Assembly: GCF_001542815.1 (NCBI RefSeq)
Contig: NZ_CP006992.1
Location: 912,001 to 976,000, forward strand
Length of the DNA: 64,000 bases
Source of the DNA: Methylobacterium sp. AMS5
Lineage (GTDB): Bacteria > Pseudomonadota > Alphaproteobacteria > Rhizobiales > Beijerinckiaceae
Direction of reading: 5' to 3'
The notes below the pieces were generated by a model. The model saw only the letters and a program-made list of their open reading frames with translations, did no database searches and had not been told where the DNA came from. The position numbers were made by a program, and so were the translations under genes. The number at the start of each line of letters is the position of its first letter. Within the stretch, counting starts at the first letter, position 1. Of the stretch, positions 41,354 through 50,034 are shown piece after piece.

Positions 41354-43207
41354 TCACGCCGCTCCGGCCGGCGGTGCGGGCGGGGCCTGCCAGAGCTGCG
41401 CAGCGACCTTGAATAAAGACGTCCCGCGGGCCGTAATCGTGTCTTCATTCCAATCGGCGTGGTCGTGCAGCTCGCGGTTGAGAACGAGCGCCGATTGCGC
41501 CCGAATGGCCGGCATCTTCACGGAGAAAGCTCCGTTGGAGACAGAGGCGTTCAGCGCATGGGTGAGCAGCGTCAGATTACCCAGCGTGTGCACTTTGCCC
41601 TCTCGCGCAGCCTGTCGCGAGAGGTACTCGGCGCTCGGTGCGGCCTCGTCTTCGTGACCGAACCCAGAGATCGGCCAATGCGTCCGCCACTTCTGGGGCA
41701 TGATGTGCTCGAGGGTGAGATCCGTCTTGATCTCGACGATCTCCGAGGCATTCGCCCGCTTGCGTTCCTCGAGCCGCTCGAACAGGTGACGCAGCCTGCC
41801 TTGCCGCGCCGGCTTGTACTGGGTGCGGGAGCGCCAGGCATCGCCGAACTCGGCATCATCAGGCCAGCGAACCGTATCGAGGGTCCCCGCGGCCAGACCG
41901 TCTCGCAAGGTGCCTAGCAGAGCTTGGCGTTCCACCGACCGCAGGCGCGAGATGAGGTCGGTGAAGACCTTGTTGTAGCCCGCCGTCGTCAGCCCGCAGA
42001 TGTCACGGCGGACGATGAACGACTCGATGATGGCGAGTGCCGATCCCAGTTCGGCAGGGTCGTCGATCGTCGTGCCGAGGTAGAGGACCAGCGGTGTCGC
42101 CGTCGAGACGTCGAAGGCGCGCGAGAACCGGCCGAAGCGTCCGAGCACATCGTCCTTGTCGCCCCCGGACAGCCGGCGGAATACGGTCGCGCTCGCGGCG
42201 ATCGCCCGCAGTTCCGCCTCGACGTCGCCACCGAATGGCTTCCCGTCGACGATCCAGCGCCGGTAGCTGTCGAACAGCGTCTCTACGGACACCAGTTCGG
42301 CCTTCATCATCGCCAGGTGATCGGACAGGAGCCAGTCCAGCCGCGGACGGGTCAGGCGGCCGCGGGTGTCACCCTCCCGCCAGAACCAGGCGTCGAGGGG
42401 CAGCCAGTACCCCCGGTACAGCTGATCGATGGCGAGATCGCCCGCGACCATTCCCAAGCCGGTCGCGCGCTGGAAGATGAAGTTGCGCATCAGGTCGCCG
42501 GCGGTGAGATCGACACCGCGGCTATTCAGGGTCTCGAAGATCGTCTGCGGGTCGTCGCCGCCCTCCAACTCGATCGAGACGACCGCCAAGCCCGTCTTCA
42601 GCGCCTCGAACAGCTTCTCCAGCTTGAATGGATCGTAGGCCCCATCCGGGCAGATGTGCGCTTCGATGCGCTGCGCGAAGTAGGCGTGCGCGGCCGTCGC
42701 CGGGCGGACGACCCCGTCGCCGTCGGCGTCGATCCCGTCGAGCCCGGGCACCACAGCGGTCGGATCAACGACCCGCGTGAACGCGCGGCGATCAGCGAGC
42801 GACGGCCAGAGCTTGAACCGCTCGATCGCAGGATCCTCCATCACGCCGTCGTTAATGAGGTGCTTGGCGCTCTCGGCCGCGTATTCCGGGGAGTAGTTGG
42901 CGGCGACGTCGCGGAGCGCGACCATCAGGAGCTGGAATGTCGTCAGCCTCTGTTGGCCGTCGATAACCTCGAACGCCTGAACCTGTTTGCCGAAGGTCTT
43001 CACCTGCGCGATCACGATCGCGCCCATGAAATGCGGTGCTACCGCCCCGCCGCCGACTTCCAGCCGGCCTGCCTCGCGAGCGATATCCTGCCACAAGAGC
43101 TCAAGCTGCGGCGTGACCTTCCAGGCGTACTGCCGTTGATAGAGCGGGATCAGATAGCGACGCTTACCGTCGAACAGGTCGATGATCGTCCGTGTGAACG
43201 GCTTCAT
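41354..43207 (-). CDS. DUF262/DUF1524 (GmrSD-like) restriction-type protein
   Basis: The ATG at 43207 gives 617 residues. The N-terminal DUF262 domain has IPLYQRQYAWK and IDGQQRLTTFQLLM, then ETLNSRGVDLTAGDLMRNF, a ParB/Srx-like NTPase with DGQQR. The C-terminal DUF1524 domain has the HNH-type nuclease signature LTLEHIMPQKW (E499-H500 region) and HTLGNLTLLTHALN. GmrS/GmrD-type proteins of this layout are type IV restriction enzymes that cut modified phage DNA; many homologues are untested. It is followed by a hypothetical gene, and a patatin gene lies upstream in the opposite direction. Confidence 0.88.
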   Translation of the reverse strand: MKPFTRTIIDLFDGKRRYLIPLYQRQYAWKVTPQLELLWQDIAREAGRLEVGGGAVAPHFMGAIVIAQVKTFGKQVQAFEVIDGQQRLTTFQLLMVALRDVAANYSPEYAAESAKHLINDGVMEDPAIERFKLWPSLADRRAFTRVVDPTAVVPGLDGIDADGDGVVRPATAAHAYFAQRIEAHICPDGAYDPFKLEKLFEALKTGLAVVSIELEGGDDPQTIFETLNSRGVDLTAGDLMRNFIFQRATGLGMVAGDLAIDQLYRGYWLPLDAWFWREGDTRGRLTRPRLDWLLSDHLAMMKAELVSVETLFDSYRRWIVDGKPFGGDVEAELRAIAASATVFRRLSGGDKDDVLGRFGRFSRAFDVSTATPLVLYLGTTIDDPAELGSALAIIESFIVRRDICGLTTAGYNKVFTDLISRLRSVERQALLGTLRDGLAAGTLDTVRWPDDAEFGDAWRSRTQYKPARQGRLRHLFERLEERKRANASEIVEIKTDLTLEHIMPQKWRTHWPISGFGHEDEAAPSAEYLSRQAAREGKVHTLGNLTLLTHALNASVSNGAFSVKMPAIRAQSALVLNRELHDHADWNEDTITARGTSLFKVAAQLWQAPPAPPAGAA

Positions 43208-43451
43208 GGAATCTCCCGTGCAGCCGCTATCGTTCTTTGCCGACTCGGTGATGGTTCGGTCTGCGGGTTGGGACGATAGACAGAAGCGACCCCGTCGGCC
43301 ACGCCGTCCTCGAACTCGGTGAACGATACGATCCCGGTGTTGCACACGCGCAATTGCTTGATGGCGACCGGAGCATGAAACTTCAGGTCGCCATCAGACG
43401 CATGCGCCGTCCTCATGCGGTGGCACTCTGCTACGCCACATATAGGGCCAA
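43208..43451. other. Divergent promoter region, DUF262/patatin
   Basis: This 244-bp gap lies between two divergent genes and becomes AT-richer on the right. No domain-bearing frame is seen. It should carry both promoters. Confidence 0.35.
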
Positions 43452-44369
43452 ATGCGAATGAATAACTTTGACAAAGATGTAGATAATATCTCACTTTGCT
43501 TCTCTGGTGGCGGGTTGAGAGCGACTTTCTTCCATCTTGGTACATTTCTGGCCTTGAAAGATGCGGGGTATACAAAGAATATCAATGAAATCTATAGCGT
43601 TTCTGGCGGAAGTATTGCTGCAGCGCACATCGTTTTAAATTGGGATAAATATAATGATACAAATCAAACGGAATTAGAGGCGACAAAAGAACTCATTGGA
43701 GCCGGATCTCTAGACATACGGGGAAGAGTTTTCCGACGTGAATTGATATTGCTTATGAGCCTTCCATTTTTCAATCAATTTTTGTCATTTTTCGGATTTC
43801 CCATTATATGGCCGAGGACCAAGATAGCAATCGATCAATATAAGAATTTATTTGAAAGGAAAAAACTAAATGATCTTTCTTCAGATGGGACGCCGAAGTT
43901 ATATTTGTTGGCCACTAGCCTCACTAAAGGGAAAGTTGCGGCATTTGGCCGGGAAGGACTATCCATTGGAAGCGAAAAGTACGAGGGAGAAGAAATTCAA
44001 ATTGCGCTAGCTGTTGCAGCTTCCAGTGCATTCCCGCCACTATTTCCTCCTATCACGCTTCCAGCAAAAATGTTTGGCGCGAGGCGAGATAGATTCCCAG
44101 TGGACGAAGAGCTTCTCAGCGACGGGGGTGTATACGACAATTTGGGATGTTACATCCCTATGAATCGAGGATCTTCGGATTGGATTGTATTAAGCGATGC
44201 AAGCGCGAGTATTGATAATATATACAACAAAAGCTTCAATTCCCTCGTATCAAGAGCTGTCAGGTCGACTAATATTGTTATGGAGCGACTGAGCGAGGAG
44301 ACTCTGAAGGCGCTCCATGAGCGTGGAAAGTTCGCCCATGTTCGAATTGGGAATTTGAGGTTCGCGTAA
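43452..44369 (+). CDS. Patatin-like phospholipase (ends at in-frame TAA)
   Basis: The AT-rich frame encodes about 305 residues of a patatin-like acyl hydrolase. The oxyanion-hole glycines are in SGGGLRATFFHLG, the nucleophile elbow is SVSGGS (S51; the usual first Gly is Ser), and the catalytic aspartate is in LLSDGGVYDNLG. These enzymes can degrade membrane phospholipids and serve as effectors in several phage-defence systems. A TAA at 44367-44369 stops translation in the middle of an open frame that continues. A start at 43458 is also possible. Confidence 0.8.
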   Translation: MRMNNFDKDVDNISLCFSGGGLRATFFHLGTFLALKDAGYTKNINEIYSVSGGSIAAAHIVLNWDKYNDTNQTELEATKELIGAGSLDIRGRVFRRELILLMSLPFFNQFLSFFGFPIIWPRTKIAIDQYKNLFERKKLNDLSSDGTPKLYLLATSLTKGKVAAFGREGLSIGSEKYEGEEIQIALAVAASSAFPPLFPPITLPAKMFGARRDRFPVDEELLSDGGVYDNLGCYIPMNRGSSDWIVLSDASASIDNIYNKSFNSLVSRAVRSTNIVMERLSEETLKALHERGKFAHVRIGNLRFA

Positions 44370-44744
44370 AGCTCACCTCCCGAAAGTTCGATTTACCTGG
44401 CCCCAGAGACCCATGCCGCGACTGCCGCCATCAGAACAGACCTTGATATCTTCAGTGCTAGCGAGATTAAGGCTCTGGCGATAAATGGATATATACAATG
44501 CGCCAATGTACTGGGTATGCAAGTAGACCAAAATAAAATTGCAAGGCTTAACTTTATAACTAACGAGAAGGTGGAGCGGGCCGATCTAGATATCTCAAGC
44601 GAAAGAAGATTGTTCTACGGCAATTGGAGGGATTGGACATCTTATGTGATTACTGTTATATTTGCCACGCAGATCACGTCCGTAATTTTTGTCGCCATAA
44701 TGATATTAGATAGTTATTTTCGATTCATGCCGTGGTGGCGGTAA
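44370..44744 (+). pseudogene. Continuation of the patatin frame after the stop
   Basis: In the same reading frame as the patatin gene, 124 codons stay open after the TAA: THAATAAIRTDLDIFSASEIKAL, then GYIQCANVLGMQ and a hydrophobic stretch WTSYVITVIFATQITSVIFV followed by AIMILDSYFRF that looks like a membrane helix. The intact product would be about 430 residues and membrane-tethered. The stop could be a recent nonsense mutation, a sequencing error, or a programmed readthrough. The base composition is AT-rich like the first part. Confidence 0.6.
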
Positions 44745-45052
44745 CTTCAAGGTATCTTCGTAAGCTGCTATGCGAGATCGAGTCTGAGCTGGGGGATGCA
44801 GTCCAAGATTCGAATGCGCGCGTGGGGCTTAGCATATGGAGAACTCGCGACAGTTTTTCCACAAAATAGTGCGACCGCGCTCGACATAGTATTGTCCTTA
44901 GTAGTTGGTCCGCCCTCGTGTGCACGGGCCTGATCAGACAAGAAGACTGCCACCCACCAAAAAGACACGAGCAGGCGATCGTGTCAGTCACGGAAAAGCT
45001 CAATGGTGTCGATCATTCGCATTTCAGGCAACGGTGCGTGGGGAACTGGCTT
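44745..45052. other. Non-coding stretch left of the IS3 remnant
   Basis: About 300 bp between the patatin frame and the deleted IS3 element hold no recognised gene or repeat. Short frames on the minus strand lack any known domain. Confidence 0.35.
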
Positions 45053-45477
45053 GCCCCCTGAAAAGTGGTCCTCCCTGAGGTATGGCTTCGCGCCATGTGG
45101 AGGATATTATGATGCGTCGGAAGAAGCATACGGCTGAAGAGATCGTCGCCAAGCTGCGTCAAGTCGAGGTTTTGGTCTCGCAAGGCCGCAAGGTCTCTGA
45201 AGCAATCCGGTCCATCGCGGTGACCGAGGTCACGTACGGGATGAACTCCTCAGCGGCGAGGTGTTCTACACCCTCAAGGAAGCCAGCGTCGTGATCGAGC
45301 AATGGCGGACGCACTACAACAGCATCCGGCCGCACTCATCCCTCGGCTACTGCCCGCCTGCGCCGGAGGTCGTCATGTGGCCAACGGAACCGAGCGGCTC
45401 AGTGCCGTCCGCTCGGCCTGCCATCGTACCGCGACCGACAATGCACTAACTTTAATCCTGGGCCACCCGATGGGGGC
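45053..45477 (+). mobile_element. Internally deleted IS3-family element
   Basis: The imperfect inverted repeats are GCCCCCTGAAAAGTGG at the left (from 45053) and, read inward on the minus strand, GCCCCCATCGGGTGG at the right (to 45477). Between them lie the start of OrfA (MRRKKHTAEEIVAKLRQVEVLVSQGRKVSEAI, about 45115-45230) and the tail of OrfB (EQWRTHYNSIRPHSSLGYCPPAPE). The core of the transposase is missing, so the element is about 425 bp and cannot move itself. It has cut a flagellin gene on its right. Confidence 0.75.
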
Positions 45478-45807
45478 AGGCCAAACGGCACGGCCGGGGC
45501 CGGGGAATTCAACATCCAGACCGACAAGGGCCTGTCCTCCATGCAGGACACGCTCAAGACGGCGCTGGCCAGCCTGAAGAGGCTTCAGTCGACCCTGGGC
45601 TCGAACCTCTCGGTCGTCCAGACCCGACAGGACTTCACCAAACAGCTCAACACCATCCTCGACACCGGGGCGGCCAACCTGGTGAACGCCGACATGAACG
45701 AGGAGGCGGCCAACTCGCAGGCCCTGGCCACGCGTCAGTCACTGGGTGTCTCGGCGCTATCGCTGGCCAACACCGCACAGCAGGGCATCCTCCAGCTTCT
45801 GCGCTGA
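45478..45807 (+). pseudogene. Flagellin C-terminal fragment
   Basis: From the right end of the IS3 element the frame reads NGTAGAGEFNIQTDKGLSS, then LKTALASLKRLQSTLGSNLSVVQ and NMNEEAAN-like NADMNEEAANSQALATRQSLGVSALSLAN, ending AQQGILQLLR. This is the typical flagellin C-terminal coiled-coil domain that polymerises in the filament. The N-terminal half is absent from the window. With no N-terminus, no filament subunit can be made. An internal ATG at 45541 would give an 88-residue peptide. Confidence 0.8.
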
Positions 45808-46154
45808 CGCGGCAGCGGCAGCGGCGCGCGGCGGTCCCAAGGCCACCGCGCGCCGATCGGCTGTCCAGTGATCGTGCGGAGCTGATTGCTCGACCTTTTC
45901 GGGCTGCGCCGGGACGGTTCGGTTGGAAATCACACTTTCACAGGGCCTGCAACGGATCGCGAGCGGCTCCTGGCGGCGAATACCAAACGGACCGGTGCAG
46001 ACAGACGCCATTCGGGCTTGGTCTCCACCTTGCTGCATCCCCACAGGCGCGCGGTCATCCGAGGGCCAGCATTTTCTGAATTGTGGCCGATTCAACCTTG
46101 AATGGCTCATGCCAACTCGGCAAACCGTGCGTAACAAAGGTACGGGGTGCGACA
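45808..46154. other. Non-coding stretch right of the flagellin fragment
   Basis: About 350 bp with no recognised gene. A GC-rich inverted repeat (GGCGCGCGGCGG with CCACCGCGCGCC, near 45825-45855) lies just after the flagellin stop and may be its old terminator. Confidence 0.4.
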
Positions 46155-46602
46155 ATGGCCCGGGGCGGAACGCGCGGTTTTCTGTTGGTCGCAGTGGTCA
46201 CCGCATCAATCGTGCCGGCCATCGCCCAGGTCACGCCGCTCGACATCTTCGGGGGGCTTCTCGGTGCCGCACAGGCGCAGGCCGCCCGTGATGCCTGGGC
46301 TCGGCTCTCCAATACGGACCGGTTCTGCCTCGATCGCGCACTCGCGCGCCGGAACGCCGACATCGCCGGCATGATCCAGCGTGGCATCGGACCGGATGAC
46401 GGGCGTCTCGGCACCTTCTTCTCCGAGTGCCGACGCTTCACCGAGCCGAACCTGCGGCGCGGCTTCAGTTGCACCACGTCCGATGAGAACGGCTGGTCGG
46501 TCTCGACCACCTGCAACCAGTCCTTCGCCTACCGCGACGGCAGCAACCGCGTCCTGGCCGTCGAGCCGCGCGAGGCAATCGAGCTGCATTTCTCTGGCAC
46601 CC
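46155..46602 (+). pseudogene. Secreted protein truncated by IS481
   Basis: From the ATG at 46155 the frame encodes a signal peptide (about 1-25, ending VPAIAQ) and an unrecognised mature part with cysteines in DRFCLDRALARR, SECRRFTEPN, SCTTSDENGWS and TTCNQSFAYRD. At 46603 the frame runs into the IS481 end, so the natural C-terminus is lost; the read-through frame stops at 46685. Function is unknown, and the product is probably not stable. Confidence 0.6.
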
Positions 46603-46612
46603 TGTACGGTCC

Positions 46613-46840
46613 CGGCATGTGGTGTGACGGATCGACTCTGAAGCGTTCGGGCTCTTTGGTCCAGGCTTGGCAGATGCGTTCGTAGGGTGTCAGGCCGCGT
46701 AGCGTCTTGAGGCGGCGGGCGTGGTTGTAGGCATCCACGAAGAGCTGGAGGTGATCTCTGAGCTGATCGTGGCTGTCGTAATGGTAGCGCTTGACCGTCG
46801 CATCCTTGATCGTGCGGTTCATCCGTTCGACCTGGCCGTT
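46613..46840 (-). pseudogene. IS481 transposase, C-terminal part
   Basis: This minus-strand segment reads NGQVERMNRTIKDATVKRYH, then YDSHDQLRDHLQLFVDAYNHARR and LKTLRGLTPYERICQAW, the DDE-transposase region that carries the final catalytic glutamate (VERMNRT). It is separated from the N-terminal part by the inserted IS110 element. Confidence 0.8.
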
Positions 46841-46845
46841 ATCCG

Positions 46846-48420
46846 GCATGATGACCCTCGGTGCCCTCGCGTTCCGCTGATCTTCGGATCGGCGCTATGG
46901 TGAGCCCATCCGGGACACGGGGCACCGGGAGCACGTGCGTGCGGGCAGGCCGACCCTTAGACGATGGGCTGCGAGCCCGAGCCGTTATCTGGCCGCCCCT
47001 GCGGCTCGCCCGGATGCGCTGCGAGCGCGGATCCGTAGTTGCCGTGTTGCCCGCCAGCTCCCGCAATCGAGACGAGGAGACAGGCTCATGCGGGTTGTGG
47101 GATTGGACATCCACCGCGTTTTCGCCGAGGCGGTAATGCTGGAGAACGGCGCGGCCCGGCGTCTTGGTCGGATCGGCATGACGCGCGATCACCTGACGGC
47201 GTTCGCCAAGACGCTGACGCACGACGACCATGTCGTCGTGGAGGCGACCGGCAACGCCAGCGCGGTCGCGGAGGTGATCCGGCCGCATGTCGGTCGGGTG
47301 GTGATCGCCAACCCGCGCCAGGTGCGGCTGATCGCCGAGGCGCGGATCAAGACCGACGTCATCGACGCGACCGTGCTGGCGCGGCTCTATGCCAGTGGCT
47401 TTCTGCCAGAGGTCTGGATCCCGGACGAGGCAACGCTTGCGCTCCGGCGCCAGGTCACACGCCGCACCCAGATCGTCCGGCAGCGGACGCGGCTGAAGAC
47501 GATGGTGCAGTCGATCCTGCATGCGCATCTAGTGCCGCCCTGTCCCCACGCCGATCTGTTCGGGCCGCGGGGACGGACCTGGCTGCTGGCACAGCCGCTG
47601 CCCGGCGACGAGAGCGATGCCGTCGCCCGGCACCTGCGTGAGTACGACCGGCTGAGCGAGGACGTGAAGGTCGTCGAGCGTGAACTGGCGCGCGAGGCGC
47701 GCGCCGACGCGAACGTCACGCGGCTGATGACGATCCCAGGCATCGACCTGGTGGTCGCAGTCGGGCTGATCGCCGCCATCGGACCCGTGGCGCGGTTCGC
47801 CGGCCCGGATCGGCTCGTGGCCTATCTTGGGCTGAACCCGAGCGTGCATCAGTCCGGATCCGGCAAGCCACGGCATGGACGCATCACCAAGCAGGGGCGC
47901 AGCCACGCCCGCACGATGTTGGTCGAGGCGGCCTGGCAGGCCGTGCGGGGGCCCGGTCCACTGCGCGCCTTCTTCCAGCGCGTGTCGGCGCGGCGTGGGC
48001 CTCACGTCGCGGCCGTGGCGGTCTCACGCAAGCTGGCGGTGATCATCTGGCACCTGCTCACGCGGGGCGAGGACTACGCTTGGGTGCGTCCGGCGCTCCA
48101 CGCCAAGAAGCTGCGGGAACTGGAGCTGCGCTCGGGCGAGCCGGCACGGCGTGGTCAGCGCGGAACGGCCTACGCCTACAACCTGACCCGCGTCCGACAG
48201 GAGGAGCGGCGGCGTGTCGAGCAGGCGGAGGTCGCCTACCGACACCTGACCGAGGGCTGGAGCCGGCGTGGGCGACGCGTACCCACGGGCGCCGCAAAGG
48301 AGGAGCGACTCTGAAGACGGCGCGGCCAGGCTTGCACCTCGAACCCGGCTCTTCGTCACACGGTCGCCCGTGGGCGGCAACAAAATAGTACGGATCGCAA
48401 CAAAGGGACTGTTCAACCTC
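46846..48420 (+). mobile_element. IS110-family element inserted in IS481
   Basis: The 1575-bp insert is bordered on both sides by ATCCG (46841-46845 and 48421-48425). Deleting it plus one ATCCG restores the IS481 transposase frame exactly, which fixes the borders. IS110 elements have no long inverted repeats, as seen here. The transposase gene occupies 47088-48314. The leading 240 bp could encode a guide (bridge) RNA as known for this family. Confidence 0.8.
47088..48314 (+). CDS. IS110-family transposase
   Basis: This 408-residue protein has the N-terminal DEDD RuvC-like domain (MRVVGLDIHRVFAEAVMLEN with D7, VVVEATGNASAVAE with the E, IKTDVIDATVLARLYASG with the D pair) and the C-terminal transposase_20 domain (LMTIPGIDLVVAVGLIAAIG, GRITKQGRSHARTMLVEAAW). 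The frame is intact, so this copy may still be active. ATG at 47088 is chosen over upstream frames because it starts at the conserved VGLDI. Confidence 0.93.
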   Translation: MRVVGLDIHRVFAEAVMLENGAARRLGRIGMTRDHLTAFAKTLTHDDHVVVEATGNASAVAEVIRPHVGRVVIANPRQVRLIAEARIKTDVIDATVLARLYASGFLPEVWIPDEATLALRRQVTRRTQIVRQRTRLKTMVQSILHAHLVPPCPHADLFGPRGRTWLLAQPLPGDESDAVARHLREYDRLSEDVKVVERELAREARADANVTRLMTIPGIDLVVAVGLIAAIGPVARFAGPDRLVAYLGLNPSVHQSGSGKPRHGRITKQGRSHARTMLVEAAWQAVRGPGPLRAFFQRVSARRGPHVAAVAVSRKLAVIIWHLLTRGEDYAWVRPALHAKKLRELELRSGEPARRGQRGTAYAYNLTRVRQEERRRVEQAEVAYRHLTEGWSRRGRRVPTGAAKEERL

Positions 48421-48425
48421 ATCCG

Positions 48426-49134
48426 TGGTCCAGGGATGGTTCACCTTGGTTAGCCGGTGCTCGATGTCGTTCTCTGCGCAGACGCGGCCGAAGATGTGCG
48501 CGAAGGCATAGGTATCCTTCTTGCGGTTGGTGAACTGAATGCCGTTATCCGTCAGGACGATGTGGATGCGGTAGGGCACCGCCATGATCAGATCACGCAG
48601 GAACTGCGCCGCCTCCATCTTGCCAGCACTCTCGACAAGATGGACGAAGGCGAACTTGCTGGTACGGTCGATCGCCACGAACAGGTACAGCTTGCCCTCT
48701 TCGGTGCTGACCTGTGCGATATCGATATGGAAGTAGCCGATCGGATATTGCTTGAAGCGCTTCTTCTCGGGCTTGTCGCCTTCGACTTCCGGCAGGCGGC
48801 TGATGCCGTGCCGCTGCAGGCACCGGTGCAGGCTGGAGCGGGTCAGATGGGGGATCGTGGGCTGCAAACCGTAGAGGCAGTCGTCCAGCGGCAGCAGGGT
48901 ATGCCGCCGGAAAGCGACGACGATCGCCTCCTCCTCCGGTGTCAGAACGGTCGAGCGCGGCTCCTTCGGACCCATGGCCGCGTCGGCCGTCGTCTCCCGA
49001 TCACGCCACTTCTGGATCGTCGTCGGGCTGACGCCGTAGCGTTTAGCCGCCGCTCTCACGCTTTCTTGACGGAGCTGTATCGCGCGACGGACTGCCTCCG
49101 TCGTGCGGGCGCTGCCGTGAAGAATTTGGCCCAT
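48426..49134 (-). pseudogene. IS481 transposase, N-terminal part
   Basis: From the ATG at 49134 this reads MGQILHGSARTTEAVRRAIQ and a HTH (SVRAAAKRYGVSPTTIQKW), then YFHIDIAQVSTEEGKLYLFV (first catalytic D), VLTDNGIQFT (second D) and LTKVNHPWTTD, where the insertion of the IS110 element cuts it. Beyond the join the frame runs into nonsense. Confidence 0.82.
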
Positions 49135-49219
49135 AGCGCATCCCTCGCCGCGTGATGCTCAATCGTACCACCACACCGAGGGATCAAACACCTAGGGTCC
49201 GTCGATGAGGAGACGGACG

Positions 49220-49486
49220 ATGAAGAAGAGCCGGTTCAGCGAAGAGCAGATCATCGGCATCCTGAAGGAGCAGCAGGCTGGGCTGCTGGTCGCCGAGATC
49301 TGCCGCCGCCACGGGATCAGCGACGCGACGTTCGACACGTGGCGCTCGCGTTTCGGCGGCATGGAGGTCTCTGACGCGCGTCGCCTCAAGGCGCTCGACG
49401 AGGAGAACCGCAAGCGTAAGAAGCTCTTGGCCGAGGCGATGCTCGACGTGGCGACGCTGCGTGAGGCGCTGGGAAAAAACTTCTGA
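49220..49486 (+). CDS. IS3-family transposase OrfA
   Basis: This 88-residue protein has the HTH_Tnp_1 domain: KKSRFSEEQIIGILKEQQAG, then VAEICRRHGISDATFDTWRSRFGGM, and a leucine-zipper-like tail (RRLKALDEENRKRKKLLAEAML). It would be joined to OrfB by programmed frameshifting, but OrfB is interrupted. Confidence 0.88.
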   Translation: MKKSRFSEEQIIGILKEQQAGLLVAEICRRHGISDATFDTWRSRFGGMEVSDARRLKALDEENRKRKKLLAEAMLDVATLREALGKNF

Positions 49487-50034
49487 CGCCCGGCGCACGG
49501 AGAACGGCCGTGAGCTGGGCCATCGAGGAGAAGGGCACTTCGCAGCGTCGCGCCTGCGGGCTGATCGGCCTGGAGCCGAAGACGTACGTACCGCTACGCC
49601 TCGACCCGCGGTGACGATGCAGCCGTGCGGGCACGCCTGCGCAGCCTGGCCCGGCGAGCGCCGCCGGTTTGGCGACCGGCGCCTGCTCATCCTGCTGCGG
49701 CGTGAGGGCCTCGCTCTCAACCACAAGAAGCTCTTTCCGCCTCTATCGGGAAGAGCGGCTGTCGGTGCGCAAGCGCGGTGGGCGCAAACGAGCCCTTGGC
49801 ACGCGGGCACCGGCCGCCGTGCCGCAGGAGCCGAACCAGCGCTGGAGCCTGGACTTCGTCTCCGACACGCTCGACGACGGGCGCCGCTTCCGCATCCTCG
49901 TCGTGGTCGACGACTGCACGCGGGAGTGTCTCGCGCTGGTGGTCGACACGTCGCTGTCTGGACAGCGGGTCGCGCGCGAACTCGACCGGATCATCAAGGA
50001 CCGGGGCAAGCCGCTGATGATCGTCTCGGACAAC
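49487..50034 (+). pseudogene. IS3 OrfB, N-terminal part, frameshifted
   Basis: Pieces of OrfB occur in two frames: RFGDRRLLILLRREGLALNH and KKLF in one, then FRLYREERLSVRKRGGRKRA, PNQRWSLDFVSDTLDDGRRF and VVDDCTRECLALVVDTSLSG in another. The switch is near 49735. The sequence stops at IVSDN, where the IS110-type element is inserted. Confidence 0.75.

Larger units (their letters stand above)
46603..49190 (-). mobile_element. IS481-family element, split by an IS110 insertion
   Basis: The ends are imperfect inverted repeats of about 28 bp: TGTACGGTCCCGGCATGTGG reading in from 46603, and TGTTTGATCCCTCGGTGTGG reading in from 49190 on the minus strand. Inside, the transposase is on the minus strand but split: its N-terminal part is at 48426-49134 and its C-terminal part at about 46613-46840. 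Removing 46846-48420 restores a continuous frame through PWTTDNGQVERMNR. It is non-autonomous unless the inner element leaves. Confidence 0.8.

Noticed and set aside
44745..45052. Small genes on the minus strand (up to 92 codons)
   Set aside because: They have no domain, no good ribosome binding site and random composition.
27384..46000. CBASS or CRISPR-Cas in the island
   Set aside because: No CD-NTase, Cas gene or regular repeat array is visible. E1/JAB and patatin genes alone are not enough.
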